58,588 nt of DNA, from positions 1 through 58,588 of the forward strand of contig JAFVVH010000073.1 of the NCBI GenBank assembly GCA_017502285.1. The letters are read 5' to 3'. The position numbers were made by a program, and so were the translations under genes. The notes beneath the pieces are model-generated. The model did no database searches. It saw only the letters and a program-made list of their open reading frames with translations, and was not told the origin of the DNA. Positions 14,713 through 23,113 of the stretch are shown piece after piece. Origin of the DNA: Oscillospiraceae bacterium. GTDB lineage: Bacteria; Bacillota; Clostridia; Oscillospirales; Oscillospiraceae. How positions within the stretch are numbered: the first letter of the stretch is position 1; every line of letters begins with the position of its first letter.

Positions 14713-15269
14713 ACGGCAACCCCTTCCTTTTCCAATTCCGCTTTCAGCCGCCGACGAATACGGTGCAACCGGGACTTCACCTGACTTTGCCCCATCCCCA
14801 TACGCCGGGCAAGGGTCTGTATGTCATCCAGATACCAGTATCGACCCACGAAAAGGATCCTGTCCTGTTGCGGCAGACCACGCACAAAATCCGAGATCAG
14901 CCCGGCGGTATACTTCGCGTCCAGCTTCTCCTCCACCCGATCCCGGGCGGCAAGGCAATCCTCCAGCTCCTCCAGCGCCAATTCCACCTGACTGCCGCCC
15001 CGCTTCTGCGCGCGTTCCCGCCGCCAACGGTCCAAAGACAGGTTGCGGGTCAGCTTGCCGAAAAAGGCCTGTAAAACGGCGGGCCGCTGGGGCGGCATCA
15101 CGTTCCAAGCCCGCAGCCAGGTGTCGTTGACACATTCCTCCGCATCCTCCGCCCGGTCCAGAATATTCCGGGCCACGGTACGGCAGTAGGCTCCGTATTT
15201 GTTTTCGCTCTCTGCGATGGCCTGCTGAGAGCGCACCCAGTACAGGTCAATGATTTTGCTGTCCTCCAT
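14709..15269 (-). CDS. ECF-type RNA polymerase sigma factor
   Basis: 186 residues with region 2 (about 20-90; AEDAEECVNDTWLRAWNVMP is the core-binding helix) and region 4 (about 125-180; DDIQTLARRMGMGQSQVKSR is the -35-recognising HTH), joined by an acidic linker. The ATG at 15269 is used because the preceding sequence is GC-rich terminator DNA of thrS and AGAGGGTGAG lies just before this codon. It is cotranscribed with the overlapping membrane protein at 14119-14712. The regulon is unknown. Confidence 0.9.
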   Translation of the reverse strand: MEDSKIIDLYWVRSQQAIAESENKYGAYCRTVARNILDRAEDAEECVNDTWLRAWNVMPPQRPAVLQAFFGKLTRNLSLDRWRRERAQKRGGSQVELALEELEDCLAARDRVEEKLDAKYTAGLISDFVRGLPQQDRILFVGRYWYLDDIQTLARRMGMGQSQVKSRLHRIRRRLKAELEKEGVAV

Positions 15270-15352
15270 AAACTCACCCTCTTTGGTGCATTCGATGCTT
15301 TCATTGTATTGCGCCTCGGGACACAATACAAGTCCCCTCACCATGAAAGACG

Positions 15353-15388
15353 AAAAAACACGCCGCAGGTCGCACCTGCGGCGTGTTT
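15353..15388 (-). terminator. thrS terminator
   Basis: AAACACGCCGCAGGT (15356-15370) pairs with ACCTGCGGCGTGTTT (15374-15388). In the leftward direction it is followed by a run of six T. It lies 12 bases after the thrS stop. Confidence 0.93.
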
Positions 15389-15399
15389 TATTTCCCATT

Positions 15400-17184
15400 T
15401 TACTTCTTGGCCTTGGTATCCACAACCTCTTTCAGGACGGATACAAACTCATCAAAGGCCATAGCGCCCAGATCACCGTCGGCACGGTGGCGGGGAGAGA
15501 CAGTGCCGTTCTCCATATCGCGGTCACCAACCACCAGCATGTAGGGAACCTTATCCAGCTGGGCCTCGCGGATCTTCTTGCCAATCTTCTCGTTGCGGTA
15601 GTCCACCTCAACACGGAAGCCCATGGACTCCAGCACCTTGGCCTTTTCAGCGCAATAGTCGGCAGCACGGTCGGTAACGGGCAGGAAGCGCACCTGCTCA
15701 GGCGCCATCCAGGTAGGCAGAGCACCGGCATACTCTTCGATCAGGTAAGCCAGGGTGCGCTCATAGCAGCCCAGAGAGGTACGATGGATGATATAGGGCA
15801 GGGCCTTCTCACCATTCTCATCGATATAGTACATGCCGAACTTGGCAGCCAGCAGCATATCGATCTGGATGGTAACGATGGTGTCCTCCTTGCCAAACAC
15901 ATTCTTGTACTGAATGTCCAGCTTGGGGCCGTAGAAGGCGGCCTCGTCAATACCGATCTCATACTTCACGCCCAGATCATCCAGGATCTGGCCCATGACC
16001 CGCTGAGCCTCGTTCCACTGCTCGGCAGTGCCCTCATACTTGGCGGTATTGTTGGGATCCCACTGGGAGAAGCGGAAGGTACACTTGTCCAGCATACCCA
16101 CGGTATCCAGACAATACTTGGCCAGATCCAGACAGCCCTTAAACTCCTCCTCCAACTGGTCGGGACGCAGCACCAGATGGCCCTCGGAAATGGTGAACTG
16201 GCGCACGCGGATCAGACCGTGCATCTCACCGGAGTCCTCGTTGCGGAACAGGGTAGAAGTCTCACCCAGACGCATGGGCAGGTCACGGTAAGAGCGCTGA
16301 CGGTTCAGGTAGACCTGATACTGGAAGGGGCAGGTCATGGGACGCAGCGCAAAGCACTCCTTGCTCTCGTCCTCGGGGTCGCCCATGATGAACATGCCGT
16401 CACGGTAGTGATCCCAGTGGCCGGAGATCTTATACAGGTCGCTCTTGGCCATGAGCGGGGTCTTGGTCAGCAGGTAGCCACGCTTCTGCTCCTCGTCCTC
16501 CACCCAGCGCTGCAGAGTCTGGACGGTGCGGGCGCCCTTGGGCAGCATGATGGGCAGGCCCTGACCAATCACGTCCACGGTGGTGAAATATTCCAGCTCA
16601 CGGCCCAGCTTGTTGTGGTCGCGCTTGAGGGCCTCCTCGCGCTCGGCGATATAGGCATCCAGCTCGTCCTTTTTGGCAAAGGCCACACCGTAGATGCGCT
16701 GAAGCATCTTGCGGCTGGAATCGCCCCGCCAGTAAGCGCCGGTGGCGCTGGTCAGCTTGACGGCATTACCCTTGATGCGGCCGGTGGAGTCCAGATGGGG
16801 ACCGGCGCACAGGTCGGTGAAGTCGCCCTGCTTGTAGAAGGAGATGGTCGCATCCTCAGGCAGGTCGTTGATGAGCTCCACCTTGTAAGGCTCATCCTTC
16901 ATCAGCTCCAGCGCCTCGCTGCGGGACAGCTCAAAGCGCTCCAGCTTCAGCTTCTCCTTGCAGATCTTACGCATCTCCGCCTCCAGTGCCTCCAGATCCT
17001 CTGGAGTGAAGGGACGGGGGGTGTCAAAGTCGTAGTAGAATCCGTTTTCGATGGCGGGGCCGATGGCCAGCTTGACCTCCGGGTGCAGGCGCTTCATGGC
17101 CTGCGCCAGCACGTGGGAGCAGGTGTGCCAGTAGGTTTTGCGGTATTCGGGGTTTTCAAAGGTGTAGATGTTTTCTTCGGACAT
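15400..17184 (-). CDS. thrS: Threonyl-tRNA synthetase (no N-terminal TGS domain)
   Basis: 594 residues, class II synthetase. The protein starts directly at the N2 editing domain (HTCSHVLAQAM near residue 20 is the HxxxH zinc/editing motif) and so lacks the roughly 60-residue TGS domain present in most ThrRS. The core shows motif 2 (TSTLFRNEDSGEMHGL), motif 3 (GCYERTLAYLIEEY) and a C-terminal anticodon-binding domain with VRFLPVTDRAADYCAEKAK. It charges tRNA-Thr. Start ATG 17184 follows GAAAGGAG. A T-box leader (17215-17460) upstream should raise expression when uncharged tRNA-Thr accumulates. Confidence 0.97.
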   Translation of the reverse strand: MSEENIYTFENPEYRKTYWHTCSHVLAQAMKRLHPEVKLAIGPAIENGFYYDFDTPRPFTPEDLEALEAEMRKICKEKLKLERFELSRSEALELMKDEPYKVELINDLPEDATISFYKQGDFTDLCAGPHLDSTGRIKGNAVKLTSATGAYWRGDSSRKMLQRIYGVAFAKKDELDAYIAEREEALKRDHNKLGRELEYFTTVDVIGQGLPIMLPKGARTVQTLQRWVEDEEQKRGYLLTKTPLMAKSDLYKISGHWDHYRDGMFIMGDPEDESKECFALRPMTCPFQYQVYLNRQRSYRDLPMRLGETSTLFRNEDSGEMHGLIRVRQFTISEGHLVLRPDQLEEEFKGCLDLAKYCLDTVGMLDKCTFRFSQWDPNNTAKYEGTAEQWNEAQRVMGQILDDLGVKYEIGIDEAAFYGPKLDIQYKNVFGKEDTIVTIQIDMLLAAKFGMYYIDENGEKALPYIIHRTSLGCYERTLAYLIEEYAGALPTWMAPEQVRFLPVTDRAADYCAEKAKVLESMGFRVEVDYRNEKIGKKIREAQLDKVPYMLVVGDRDMENGTVSPRHRADGDLGAMAFDEFVSVLKEVVDTKAKK

Positions 17185-17214
17185 GGGAAATCGCTCCTTT
17201 CATATAGTCGGGGC

Positions 17215-17460
17215 AAAGAAAAAAGCTTCACCCCTGAATGTTCAGGGGTGAAGCACGAAAATACTCCACGGTTCCACCCTGCTTACGGAAAAATTCCGTC
17301 GCTTGTGACTTTCTGTAACGGGAAAGCCCCGGTCTGCTCCTCGCAGACAGCTCGGGAGTGGTACCGATCGTCATCCGCACAGGGCACTTGCACCAAACGT
17401 GCCCCTCTCTGAGTGGTTCCGACGCTCTCGTCTCCGTCAAAGCCGATTTAACAGGGGTAC
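17215..17460 (-). promoter_or_regulatory. T-box riboswitch controlling thrS
   Basis: The conserved T-box core AGGGTGGAACCGTGG lies at 17280-17266 on the minus strand. It is followed by a terminator stem, GCTTCACCCCTGAA and its complement (17254-17225), and TTTTTT. Upstream is a stem I region containing AGAGAGGGGCAC, and an ACC triplet (17362-17360) suits a threonine specifier. Binding of uncharged tRNA-Thr would favour the antiterminator. Confidence 0.92.
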
Positions 17461-17464
17461 TATA

Positions 17465-17995
17465 TCATTTTGCTTGCAAATTGTCAAGCAGCCGTCCCAG
17501 GATGTCCGCTTCACGCAGCACGAATTTGGACTTATAGGTGTGGGTGCGGCACAGCTTCAGGTTGACCGCCCGGGCCTTTTCCATCTCCACCCATTCCAGC
17601 GTATAGCCCAGATCCTTCTCATAGTCCTCCAGCACCTGCTGATGCACTTCATCCGCCACGTCGGCAAAATAGTAATAGGAGGTATGGTCGAAAATAACCT
17701 TCTCAACGAACTGGGAAGCTCGGATCTCTCGGGTCATCCCCAAGGGGCGGATACTTCCCGGGACAATGTCCAGTCCCGCTTCCTCCAGCGTCTCCCGGAT
17801 CAGCGCGTGTTCATGACTTTCCCCGGGGTCGATACCGCCGCCGGGAAACTGGTAAAAACCCTTGGTGCGGCTTTTCACCATAGCCACGGTACTGCCCCGA
17901 ATAATAACGCTACGCACCGCCGTTCGCACATGCCGCTCCCAGTTCGAATCATAGTTGCGGTCATCGTATACCGCCAGCACCGGCATATCAGCCAT
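17465..17995 (-). CDS. Nudix hydrolase (176 aa)
   Basis: The Nudix box is intact: GGGIDPGESHEHALIRETLE followed by EAGL (about residues 51-74), giving GX5EX7REUXEEXGU with the metal-binding glutamates. The substrate is unclear; such enzymes usually cleave nucleoside diphosphate derivatives, and oxidised nucleotides or NDP-sugars are possible. The start overlaps the last eight bases of the flavodoxin-like gene, so the two form an operon. The leftward stop lies just before the thrS T-box leader. Confidence 0.9.
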   Translation of the reverse strand: MADMPVLAVYDDRNYDSNWERHVRTAVRSVIIRGSTVAMVKSRTKGFYQFPGGGIDPGESHEHALIRETLEEAGLDIVPGSIRPLGMTREIRASQFVEKVIFDHTSYYYFADVADEVHQQVLEDYEKDLGYTLEWVEMEKARAVNLKLCRTHTYKSKFVLREADILGRLLDNLQAK

Positions 17996-18491
17996 TGGCT
18001 GCCAGCCAGTCCTGAATGGGCTTCAGGTTCTGATATTCCACAAAGCTGCCGCCCCGGATGAGCATGGACAGGTAGGCCTCTTCCTGCCGGGTGCGGTCCT
18101 TCTTGGCCTGCAGCTGCTTGCGGGTGGCCCGGGTGACCATGCCCACCGCACGGCGCTGGAACCAGCCCACCTTCTTGGGTGCCCACCCGCCCTGAAGGTA
18201 GAACAGAGGCGCGTTTGGCACAAAATTCGCCTTGGCCATGGTGGCCAAATTATCCTTGCCGTCGGGGGCCATGCCCACGCCTACGGCGCACCGCACATCC
18301 CAGCGGCGCACCGCCTGATCGATACCGCTGATATGCCCGGCCATGAGCCAACCCAGGAAGATCACCGGCTCCTTCTCCGGCAGGACCTGCTGTGCCTCCT
18401 GCACGGAATATACCTTCATTTTCTCGGCCGCTGCCAGCATTTCGGCATACTGCCGTGTGTGGCCGGTCTTGGAATTATAAACGATGGTCAT
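17988..18491 (-). CDS. Flavodoxin-family protein (167 aa)
   Basis: The N-terminus MTIVYNSKTGHTRQYAEM carries the FMN phosphate-binding loop pattern (S/T-x-T-G-x-T) of flavodoxins, and EPVIFLGWLMAGHISGID matches the second flavin-contacting strand and loop. The protein is 167 residues, as expected. The C-terminal half is basic and less typical, so it may be a flavodoxin-like reductase of unknown partner. It is the first gene of a two-gene operon with the Nudix hydrolase, and divergent from the stalk-domain protein at 18605. Confidence 0.82.
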   Translation of the reverse strand: MTIVYNSKTGHTRQYAEMLAAAEKMKVYSVQEAQQVLPEKEPVIFLGWLMAGHISGIDQAVRRWDVRCAVGVGMAPDGKDNLATMAKANFVPNAPLFYLQGGWAPKKVGWFQRRAVGMVTRATRKQLQAKKDRTRQEEAYLSMLIRGGSFVEYQNLKPIQDWLAANG

Positions 18492-18604
18492 GCTGCTCGC
18501 TCCTTTTGTCTTTTTATGGGCGCAGGGGGCTTGTTGTTTTTTCCATTATAGTATGTTATAATTTCAAAAGCAACAGCTGTGTGTCTGAAAGGAGGTCCTG
18601 CGGC

Positions 18605-19750
18605 ATGAAAAAAAGACTGACCGCGCTGCTGTGCGCCATGGTCCTGTGCCTTTGCACTTTCAAGTCGCACGCCATCAATGCCGGCGACGTATACTTCACC
18701 TCCGTCAACGACGTGCTGCGCCCCCTGACCATGGACACCATGCCAACCTGGGTGGACGGCCGACTGTATGTACCGGCCTCCGTGTTCGATAGCTCCGTCA
18801 CCGGGGTGGATCTGGGCCTGTATTTCCGCCAAAACAATAACACCGTCACCCTGTATTCCCTGCGCCAGATGCTGGTCTTTGACCTGAACCGCGGCATTGC
18901 TTATGACCAGCATGCCGGCGAGGCCCTGCCCACCCGTGCCGTGAATCGCAACGGCCGCATCTACCTCCCGGTAGAGACCGTATGCAGCTTTTTCGCTCTG
19001 GAAGATTCTTATAACTACACCCAGTACGGCTATCTGGTCCGCATCAAGAACACGTCTGCCCGGCATAACGATGCCGCTTTTATTGAAAACGCCGCCGCAA
19101 CCATGTCCAACAGCCTGCAGGAACTCCTGCGCAGTCAGCAGTCTTCCGACTCCCCCAACCCGCCCGCCGGAATCGGCCAGCCAACGTCTCCGCCCGCCGG
19201 CCCGGACGACGTCCCAAAGTCCCATGCACAGGTATATCTGGCCTTCCGCTGTCAAAGTGCCCAGGGGCTCCCCCAGATCCTCGACCAGCTGGACTCCTAC
19301 GGTCTGCAGGCCATTTTCTTCTTTGATCCGGAACTACTCGCCCTGCAGGACGATCTTGTCCGCCGGATCATCGGCTCCGGTCACAGCATCGGTCTACTGG
19401 CCGAAGGCAGCAATCCGGACGAAAGCCGTCTCTTGCTCTCCCAAGGCAATGAGCTGTTGGCCCATATCGCCCACACTGCGGCTACCGCGGCGCTCGTCCC
19501 CACAGACCAATACAACACACTGGCAGAAGAAGGCTGGGCCTGTTGGCGGGAAACCATCAATGCCCAACCCCGGGAAACGGAGCGTGCCACCTCCTATGCC
19601 CAGCGCATCCTGACCGCCATAGGCACCCGCCGCACCGTGCGCCTGACGCTGGACGACAGCACCCAGACCGCCCGTGTCCTGCCCTCCCTGCTTCAGCAGC
19701 TGGAAAACAACGAGCACCGTGTACTCCTCCCACTGGAGACCCGATTCTGA
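18605..19750 (+). CDS. Exported stalk-domain protein with degenerate NodB-like domain
   Basis: 381 residues. A signal peptide (MKKRLTALLCAMVLCLCTFK, cleavage near residue 25) precedes a copper-amine-oxidase-N/stalk-type domain (about 25-150; GDVYFTSVNDVLRPLTM, GRLYVPASVF, GRIYLPVETVCSFFAL). A proline-rich linker follows (SPNPPAGIGQPTSPPAG), then a region that reads like a polysaccharide deacetylase fold (QAIFFFDPELL, IIGSGHSIGLL) but lacks the FDDGP and HxxxH catalytic motifs. It probably binds peptidoglycan or another wall glycan without cleaving it. AAAGGAGGTCC supports the ATG at 18605. Confidence 0.7.
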   Translation: MKKRLTALLCAMVLCLCTFKSHAINAGDVYFTSVNDVLRPLTMDTMPTWVDGRLYVPASVFDSSVTGVDLGLYFRQNNNTVTLYSLRQMLVFDLNRGIAYDQHAGEALPTRAVNRNGRIYLPVETVCSFFALEDSYNYTQYGYLVRIKNTSARHNDAAFIENAAATMSNSLQELLRSQQSSDSPNPPAGIGQPTSPPAGPDDVPKSHAQVYLAFRCQSAQGLPQILDQLDSYGLQAIFFFDPELLALQDDLVRRIIGSGHSIGLLAEGSNPDESRLLLSQGNELLAHIAHTAATAALVPTDQYNTLAEEGWACWRETINAQPRETERATSYAQRILTAIGTRRTVRLTLDDSTQTARVLPSLLQQLENNEHRVLLPLETRF

Positions 19751-19880
19751 CCCTTCGTTTACAGAACGTTTACAATCCCGTCATGGTTTATCCTTATTTC
19801 TCTGCTACCATAAGGGTGGATCAAGCAAGACTGTTTTCATGTTTCCCCCTCTCTTTTCTCTCTCCTTTACAAATAGCAGG

Positions 19881-19908
19881 CAGGGCCGCCGGATTTCCGG
19901 CGGCCCTG
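19881..19908. terminator. Hairpin between the stalk-domain gene and tyrA
   Basis: CAGGGCCGCCGG (19881-19892) and CCGGCGGCCCTG (19897-19908) form a perfect 12-base stem with ATTT loop. It lies eight bases after the tyrA stop in the leftward direction and 130 bases after the rightward gene. T-runs are modest, so it probably acts mainly for tyrA. Confidence 0.7.
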
Positions 19909-19915
19909 TCTCATT

Positions 19916-20779
19916 TTATTTCTTGTTTTTCTCCGCTTCTGCGCGATTCATCTTCCGCTTGCGGGCAGAGGACCACTCCAGCTTTTGTGCCAGTGCCTCC
20001 CGGTCACCGCTGCGCAATGCCTGACGATAGGCATTGATGTTCTTCTCCAGCTGCTCCAGCGCCTGATCCAGCGCAGGGGCATTCATAGCAAACAACTGTG
20101 TCCACAGGGGCACGTCCAGCGCCGCCACCCTTGTGCACCCCCGGAAGGAGTCGCCCTCAAATCCCATAAAATCAAACAGCCGGGGGTCATCGCACACAGA
20201 CACGGCAATCACGTGCATCATCTGACTGGTATAGGCAATGATGGCATCATGTTGTTCGGGTGTTGTTTTGACCACATCGGAACAGCCAATATAGGCCGCC
20301 ATGCGTTCCAGCAGGGCAACCTTGTCCGGACTGCTGTTTTCGTCAGGCGTGATGATGTAATGCGCCCCCCGAAACATGTGCTTGAGCGCGTTTTGTACAC
20401 CGGAAAACTCGGTTCCCGCCATAGGATGTCCACCGATAAATTCCACCTGAGAGGACAGCACCCGGGCCGCCTCCACAACGGCCGTTTTGATGCCGCACAC
20501 ATCAGTAACCAGCGCACCTTTCTTAAAGTGTCCCTTATGCTCCTGTAAAAAATTCACGATACCCTGGGGATGCAGACACAAAAAGACCACGTCCGCCTCT
20601 GCAACGGCTTTGGCTGCATCGTCCGTCACCCGGTCGGCCACATGATTCTCTGTGGCATAGCGCAGGGTGGGCTGACTGACATCCACACCCACAATACTAT
20701 ATTCTTCAAATCCTTGCAGGGCCAGCGCCATGGAACCGCCAATAAGCCCCAGTCCTACGATGGCAATTGTTTTTGACAT
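19916..20779 (-). CDS. tyrA: Prephenate dehydrogenase
   Basis: 287 residues. The Rossmann GLGLIGGSMALAL (about residues 8-20) binds NAD(P), and FIGGHPMAGTEFSGV (about 120) is the prephenate-binding signature of TyrA, which converts prephenate to 4-hydroxyphenylpyruvate for tyrosine synthesis. No ACT or chorismate mutase domain is attached. The ATG at 20779 follows GGAGCGATTTGC. A promoter (TTGACT 20849-20844, 17 bases, TAAAGT 20826-20821) overlaps the end of the upstream deacetylase gene, so it can be transcribed alone. No other aromatic biosynthesis gene is nearby. Confidence 0.93.
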   Translation of the reverse strand: MSKTIAIVGLGLIGGSMALALQGFEEYSIVGVDVSQPTLRYATENHVADRVTDDAAKAVAEADVVFLCLHPQGIVNFLQEHKGHFKKGALVTDVCGIKTAVVEAARVLSSQVEFIGGHPMAGTEFSGVQNALKHMFRGAHYIITPDENSSPDKVALLERMAAYIGCSDVVKTTPEQHDAIIAYTSQMMHVIAVSVCDDPRLFDFMGFEGDSFRGCTRVAALDVPLWTQLFAMNAPALDQALEQLEKNINAYRQALRSGDREALAQKLEWSSARKRKMNRAEAEKNKK

Positions 20780-20820
20780 GCAAATCGCTCCTCTCCCATC
20801 CACACTAATGGCCAGCGATT

Positions 20821-20849
20821 ACTTTAGCACTTTCAAGCAATAAAGTCAA
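20821..20849 (-). promoter_or_regulatory. tyrA promoter
   Basis: Minus-strand TTGACT (20849-20844), 17-base spacer, TAAAGT (20826-20821). The -35 box overlaps the final codons of the upstream deacetylase gene. Confidence 0.65.
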
Positions 20850-21589
20850 GAGCTGTCCGCAAGCCGCTTGTAAATTTGACCACACTCCGGCACGACGCCC
20901 CGTTCCTCCATTAACTGCGCCACAGTAACAAATTGAAACCCCTGTTTTTGCAGTTGATCTATAGCCTCCAGCACTGCTTCCACCGAAGTTGGATAAATGT
21001 CGTGCAAAAGAACAATATCTCCATCGCGGGTATGTGATACGATGTGCTCCCGGATGCGGTCGACGTTTGTATCTTTCCAATCCTCCGGATCTACCGACCA
21101 CAGCACCACCGGGCTGTCTGCCCAGTGCTGCGCATTTTCGTCCAGTATGCCGTAAGGGGGACGCAGCCACAGTTCCCGCTCCCCAAGCAGGCTGTAGATC
21201 AGCCGTCTCGTACCCTCCACCTGCAGACAGAACTCCTCCTGCTCCAGCCCCACAACGGACACATGGCTGTAAGTGTGAACTCCGATCTGATGCCCCTCCC
21301 GTGCCATGCGGCTCACCAGTTCCGGGGCATATTGAATTTGCGTGCCTACCAGAAAAAACGTAGCTTTGACCCCTCGTTCCCGCAGCCCCTCCAGCAACGG
21401 CCCGGTAAATTCGGGATGCGGCCCATCGTCAAAGGTCAGCGCCACCAGTTTCTTTCCCTCCACCGGCCCGGGCACCTCCAGCTTCAGGTCAGAGGAAGCA
21501 GGCACATCCGCCGGAGGCAACCATATCAGCCCGCAAAACAATAAAATACCCACCAGAAAAATCCGCCACAGTAGTCCCCAGCGGTTCAT
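20846..21589 (-). CDS. Membrane-anchored polysaccharide deacetylase
   Basis: 247 residues with an N-terminal anchor or signal (residues about 5-24) and a full NodB domain: motif 1 TFDDGPHPEFT (metal and catalytic Asp), motif 2 HTYSH (the HxxxH zinc ligands), motif 3 RPPYG and motif 5 VLLHDIYP. It is therefore likely active on N-acetylated cell-wall glycan, as in the PgdA and PdaA families. Start ATG 21589 follows CGGAGGTGAACAA. It sits upstream of tyrA and downstream of bioY on the same strand, without strong linkage to either. Confidence 0.92.
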   Translation of the reverse strand: MNRWGLLWRIFLVGILLFCGLIWLPPADVPASSDLKLEVPGPVEGKKLVALTFDDGPHPEFTGPLLEGLRERGVKATFFLVGTQIQYAPELVSRMAREGHQIGVHTYSHVSVVGLEQEEFCLQVEGTRRLIYSLLGERELWLRPPYGILDENAQHWADSPVVLWSVDPEDWKDTNVDRIREHIVSHTRDGDIVLLHDIYPTSVEAVLEAIDQLQKQGFQFVTVAQLMEERGVVPECGQIYKRLADSS

Positions 21590-21683
21590 TTGTTCACCTC
21601 CGTTTTTACAAAATGTCATGTGTCCTCAGTATGTGCCCGCCGCCGCTTTTTTCTCGCTGAAATTTTTTCTATTAAAACAGCAT

Positions 21684-21728
21684 AAAGCCGGTATTTCCTC
21701 CCCTCGTCAGGGAGGAAATACCGGCTTT
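21684..21728 (-). terminator. Long hairpin downstream of bioY
   Basis: A perfect 19-base stem (21684-21702 with 21710-21728; arms begin AAAGCCGGTATTTCC) and a seven-base loop, 12 bases after the bioY stop. The following T-run is short (TTT ATGCTGTTTT on the minus strand), so termination is likely but not textbook. Confidence 0.65.
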
Positions 21729-21739
21729 TGAATTTTTTG

Positions 21740-22291
21740 TCAATACAGCAGGCCCGTTCGTTTCAATCGGTCCCGCAGGACTGGTCCAAGCAGCAGAGCC
21801 GCCCCTATTTTCACCGCATCCCCGGCGACAAACGGCAACACACACACCACAAGGGCGTTGCCCACCGTCGCTCCCGTCTGGACGCAGAACCATGCGGTAC
21901 CCATAGCGTAAAGCGCCCCAGTGCCCAGCACCATTCCCAGCAAGCACAGCCACCGCCGAGAGCGGAAACGTCCGATAAACAGCGCGCAGATCGCACACAA
22001 AGGTAAATAGCCCAGAATATAACCGCCCGTAGGTCCGGCCAGTCTGCCCACTCCGCCCAGAAAACCGGAAAAAACAGGCAGCCCCGCCGCGCCCAAAAGC
22101 ACGTAGAGCGTTACCGCCGTCAACGCCCGCCCGGGTGTCAGCAGCCATGCCGACAAATAGACCATCAGTGTGCACGCAGACAGAGGCACCGGTCCCAGAG
22201 GAACGGTCCATGGCGCAAGCAAGGCCATGGCCGCAGTAAAGGCCGCCGTCATGGTCAACCCATATATCGTCCGATCTCGCCGCACGCGCAT
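21740..22291 (-). CDS. bioY: Biotin transporter S-component BioY
   Basis: 183 residues with six membrane helices, the size of BioY, the substrate-binding subunit of ECF-type biotin uptake. Family features seen are TVPLGPVPLSACTLMVYLSA in the first third and the conserved GGPTGG-like motif as RLAGPTGGYILGYL (about residues 84-97). BioY can work with a shared EcfAAT module or alone. No other ECF component or biotin gene is adjacent. A biotin operator (BirA site) was not identified upstream. Confidence 0.92.
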   Translation of the reverse strand: MRVRRDRTIYGLTMTAAFTAAMALLAPWTVPLGPVPLSACTLMVYLSAWLLTPGRALTAVTLYVLLGAAGLPVFSGFLGGVGRLAGPTGGYILGYLPLCAICALFIGRFRSRRWLCLLGMVLGTGALYAMGTAWFCVQTGATVGNALVVCVLPFVAGDAVKIGAALLLGPVLRDRLKRTGLLY

Positions 22292-22428
22292 ACCCGCACC
22301 CCCTCAGCAGAGAAATTATACCGTCTCCCCCTGTTAAAAGTCAACCGACGGGTCGTACACATTTTGGTTTCGGGGCAGGAATATTTGTCCAGACTTAAAA
22401 TAAAGTATAACAAAAGGAGGAGATATGA

Positions 22429-22668
22429 ATGGCCCAGCCGGAACGCACCTTTACCCTGCCCCGTCGGGCAGCGGCCACAAACCCGGAACGCGACCAGTTG
22501 ATGCAGTCACTGGCGCACACCCGGGTTCTGATCAATCAGGCTTACAGCGGGTTCAACACCGCCAAGGATCAGGAACTGGTCGAATCCTTCGTCTTTGAGA
22601 TCAACGCTCTGCAATGCCGATACAGCTATCTTCTGCGCCGCATCAAAGAGCTGGAGGCGGAAACATGA
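22429..22668 (+). CDS. YaaL-like DUF2508 protein (79 aa)
   Basis: A short helical protein with the DUF2508 pattern, two helices joined near SGFNTAKDQELVESFVFEIN and ending RYSYLLRRIKELE. It is the same kind of gene (yaaL) that precedes bofA in Bacillus subtilis, and here too the bofA start overlaps its stop (ATGA). AAAGGAGGAGAT supports the ATG at 22429. Molecular function unknown; it is conserved among spore-formers. Confidence 0.8.
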   Translation: MAQPERTFTLPRRAAATNPERDQLMQSLAHTRVLINQAYSGFNTAKDQELVESFVFEINALQCRYSYLLRRIKELEAET

Positions 22669-22931
22669 GCATCGCTTCTTTTGGATGGTCAGTCGCACTC
22701 CTGCCCGTTCTGTTCGGACTGTTTCTGCTGCGACGACCCATAGGACGGCTCCTTCACCTGTCTGTCCGCAGTCTGGGTGGCCTTGCCGCCTTGGTCCTGC
22801 TCAGCCCCGCAGCCAAGCTTTTGGGTGTGACTTTAGGCATCAACTGGCTCAATGCCCTTGTGCTTGGCCTGCTGGGCGTGCCCGGCTTCGGTCTGCTTCT
22901 GATGCTGCAGTGGCTGCTGCAAACCCCATAG
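22665..22931 (+). CDS. bofA: Pro-sigma-K processing inhibitor BofA
   Basis: 88 residues with two or three hydrophobic helices and the typical BofA C-terminal region (KLLGVTLGINWLNALVLGLL then GVPGFGLLLMLQWLL). In sporulation BofA sits in the outer forespore membrane and, with SpoIVFA, holds back the SpoIVFB protease that activates sigma-K. Start at 22665 overlaps the stop of the yaaL-like gene. This is one of the clearest signs that the organism descends from spore-formers. Confidence 0.88.
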   Translation: MSIASFGWSVALLPVLFGLFLLRRPIGRLLHLSVRSLGGLAALVLLSPAAKLLGVTLGINWLNALVLGLLGVPGFGLLLMLQWLLQTP

Positions 22932-23027
22932 CGCCCATCCGCTCTGTTTTTGTCCCCATTCCAAGCGTTTTCGTGTGGAAAGCAAGCTGTGTCTTTCAAA
23001 AAAATCTCAATTTCCAAATTAAATCCA

Positions 23028-23055
23028 TAGACAAACGGCAAAAAAGGTGTATAAT
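23028..23055 (+). promoter_or_regulatory. nagB promoter
   Basis: TAGACA (23028-23033), 16-base spacer, TATAAT (23050-23055). The transcript start should fall near 23062, about 50 bases ahead of the ATG at 23114. Confidence 0.7.
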
Positions 23056-23113
23056 ATTTTCGCAAGAGGGCCGATTTGCTCCCCCTTGAATCCGACTTGG
23101 AGTGTGATCGATA

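Noticed and set aside
15250..17412. Open frame of 720 codons on the plus strand over thrS and its T-box
   Set aside because: Antisense shadow of thrS; it crosses a terminator and the T-box and has no recognisable domain.
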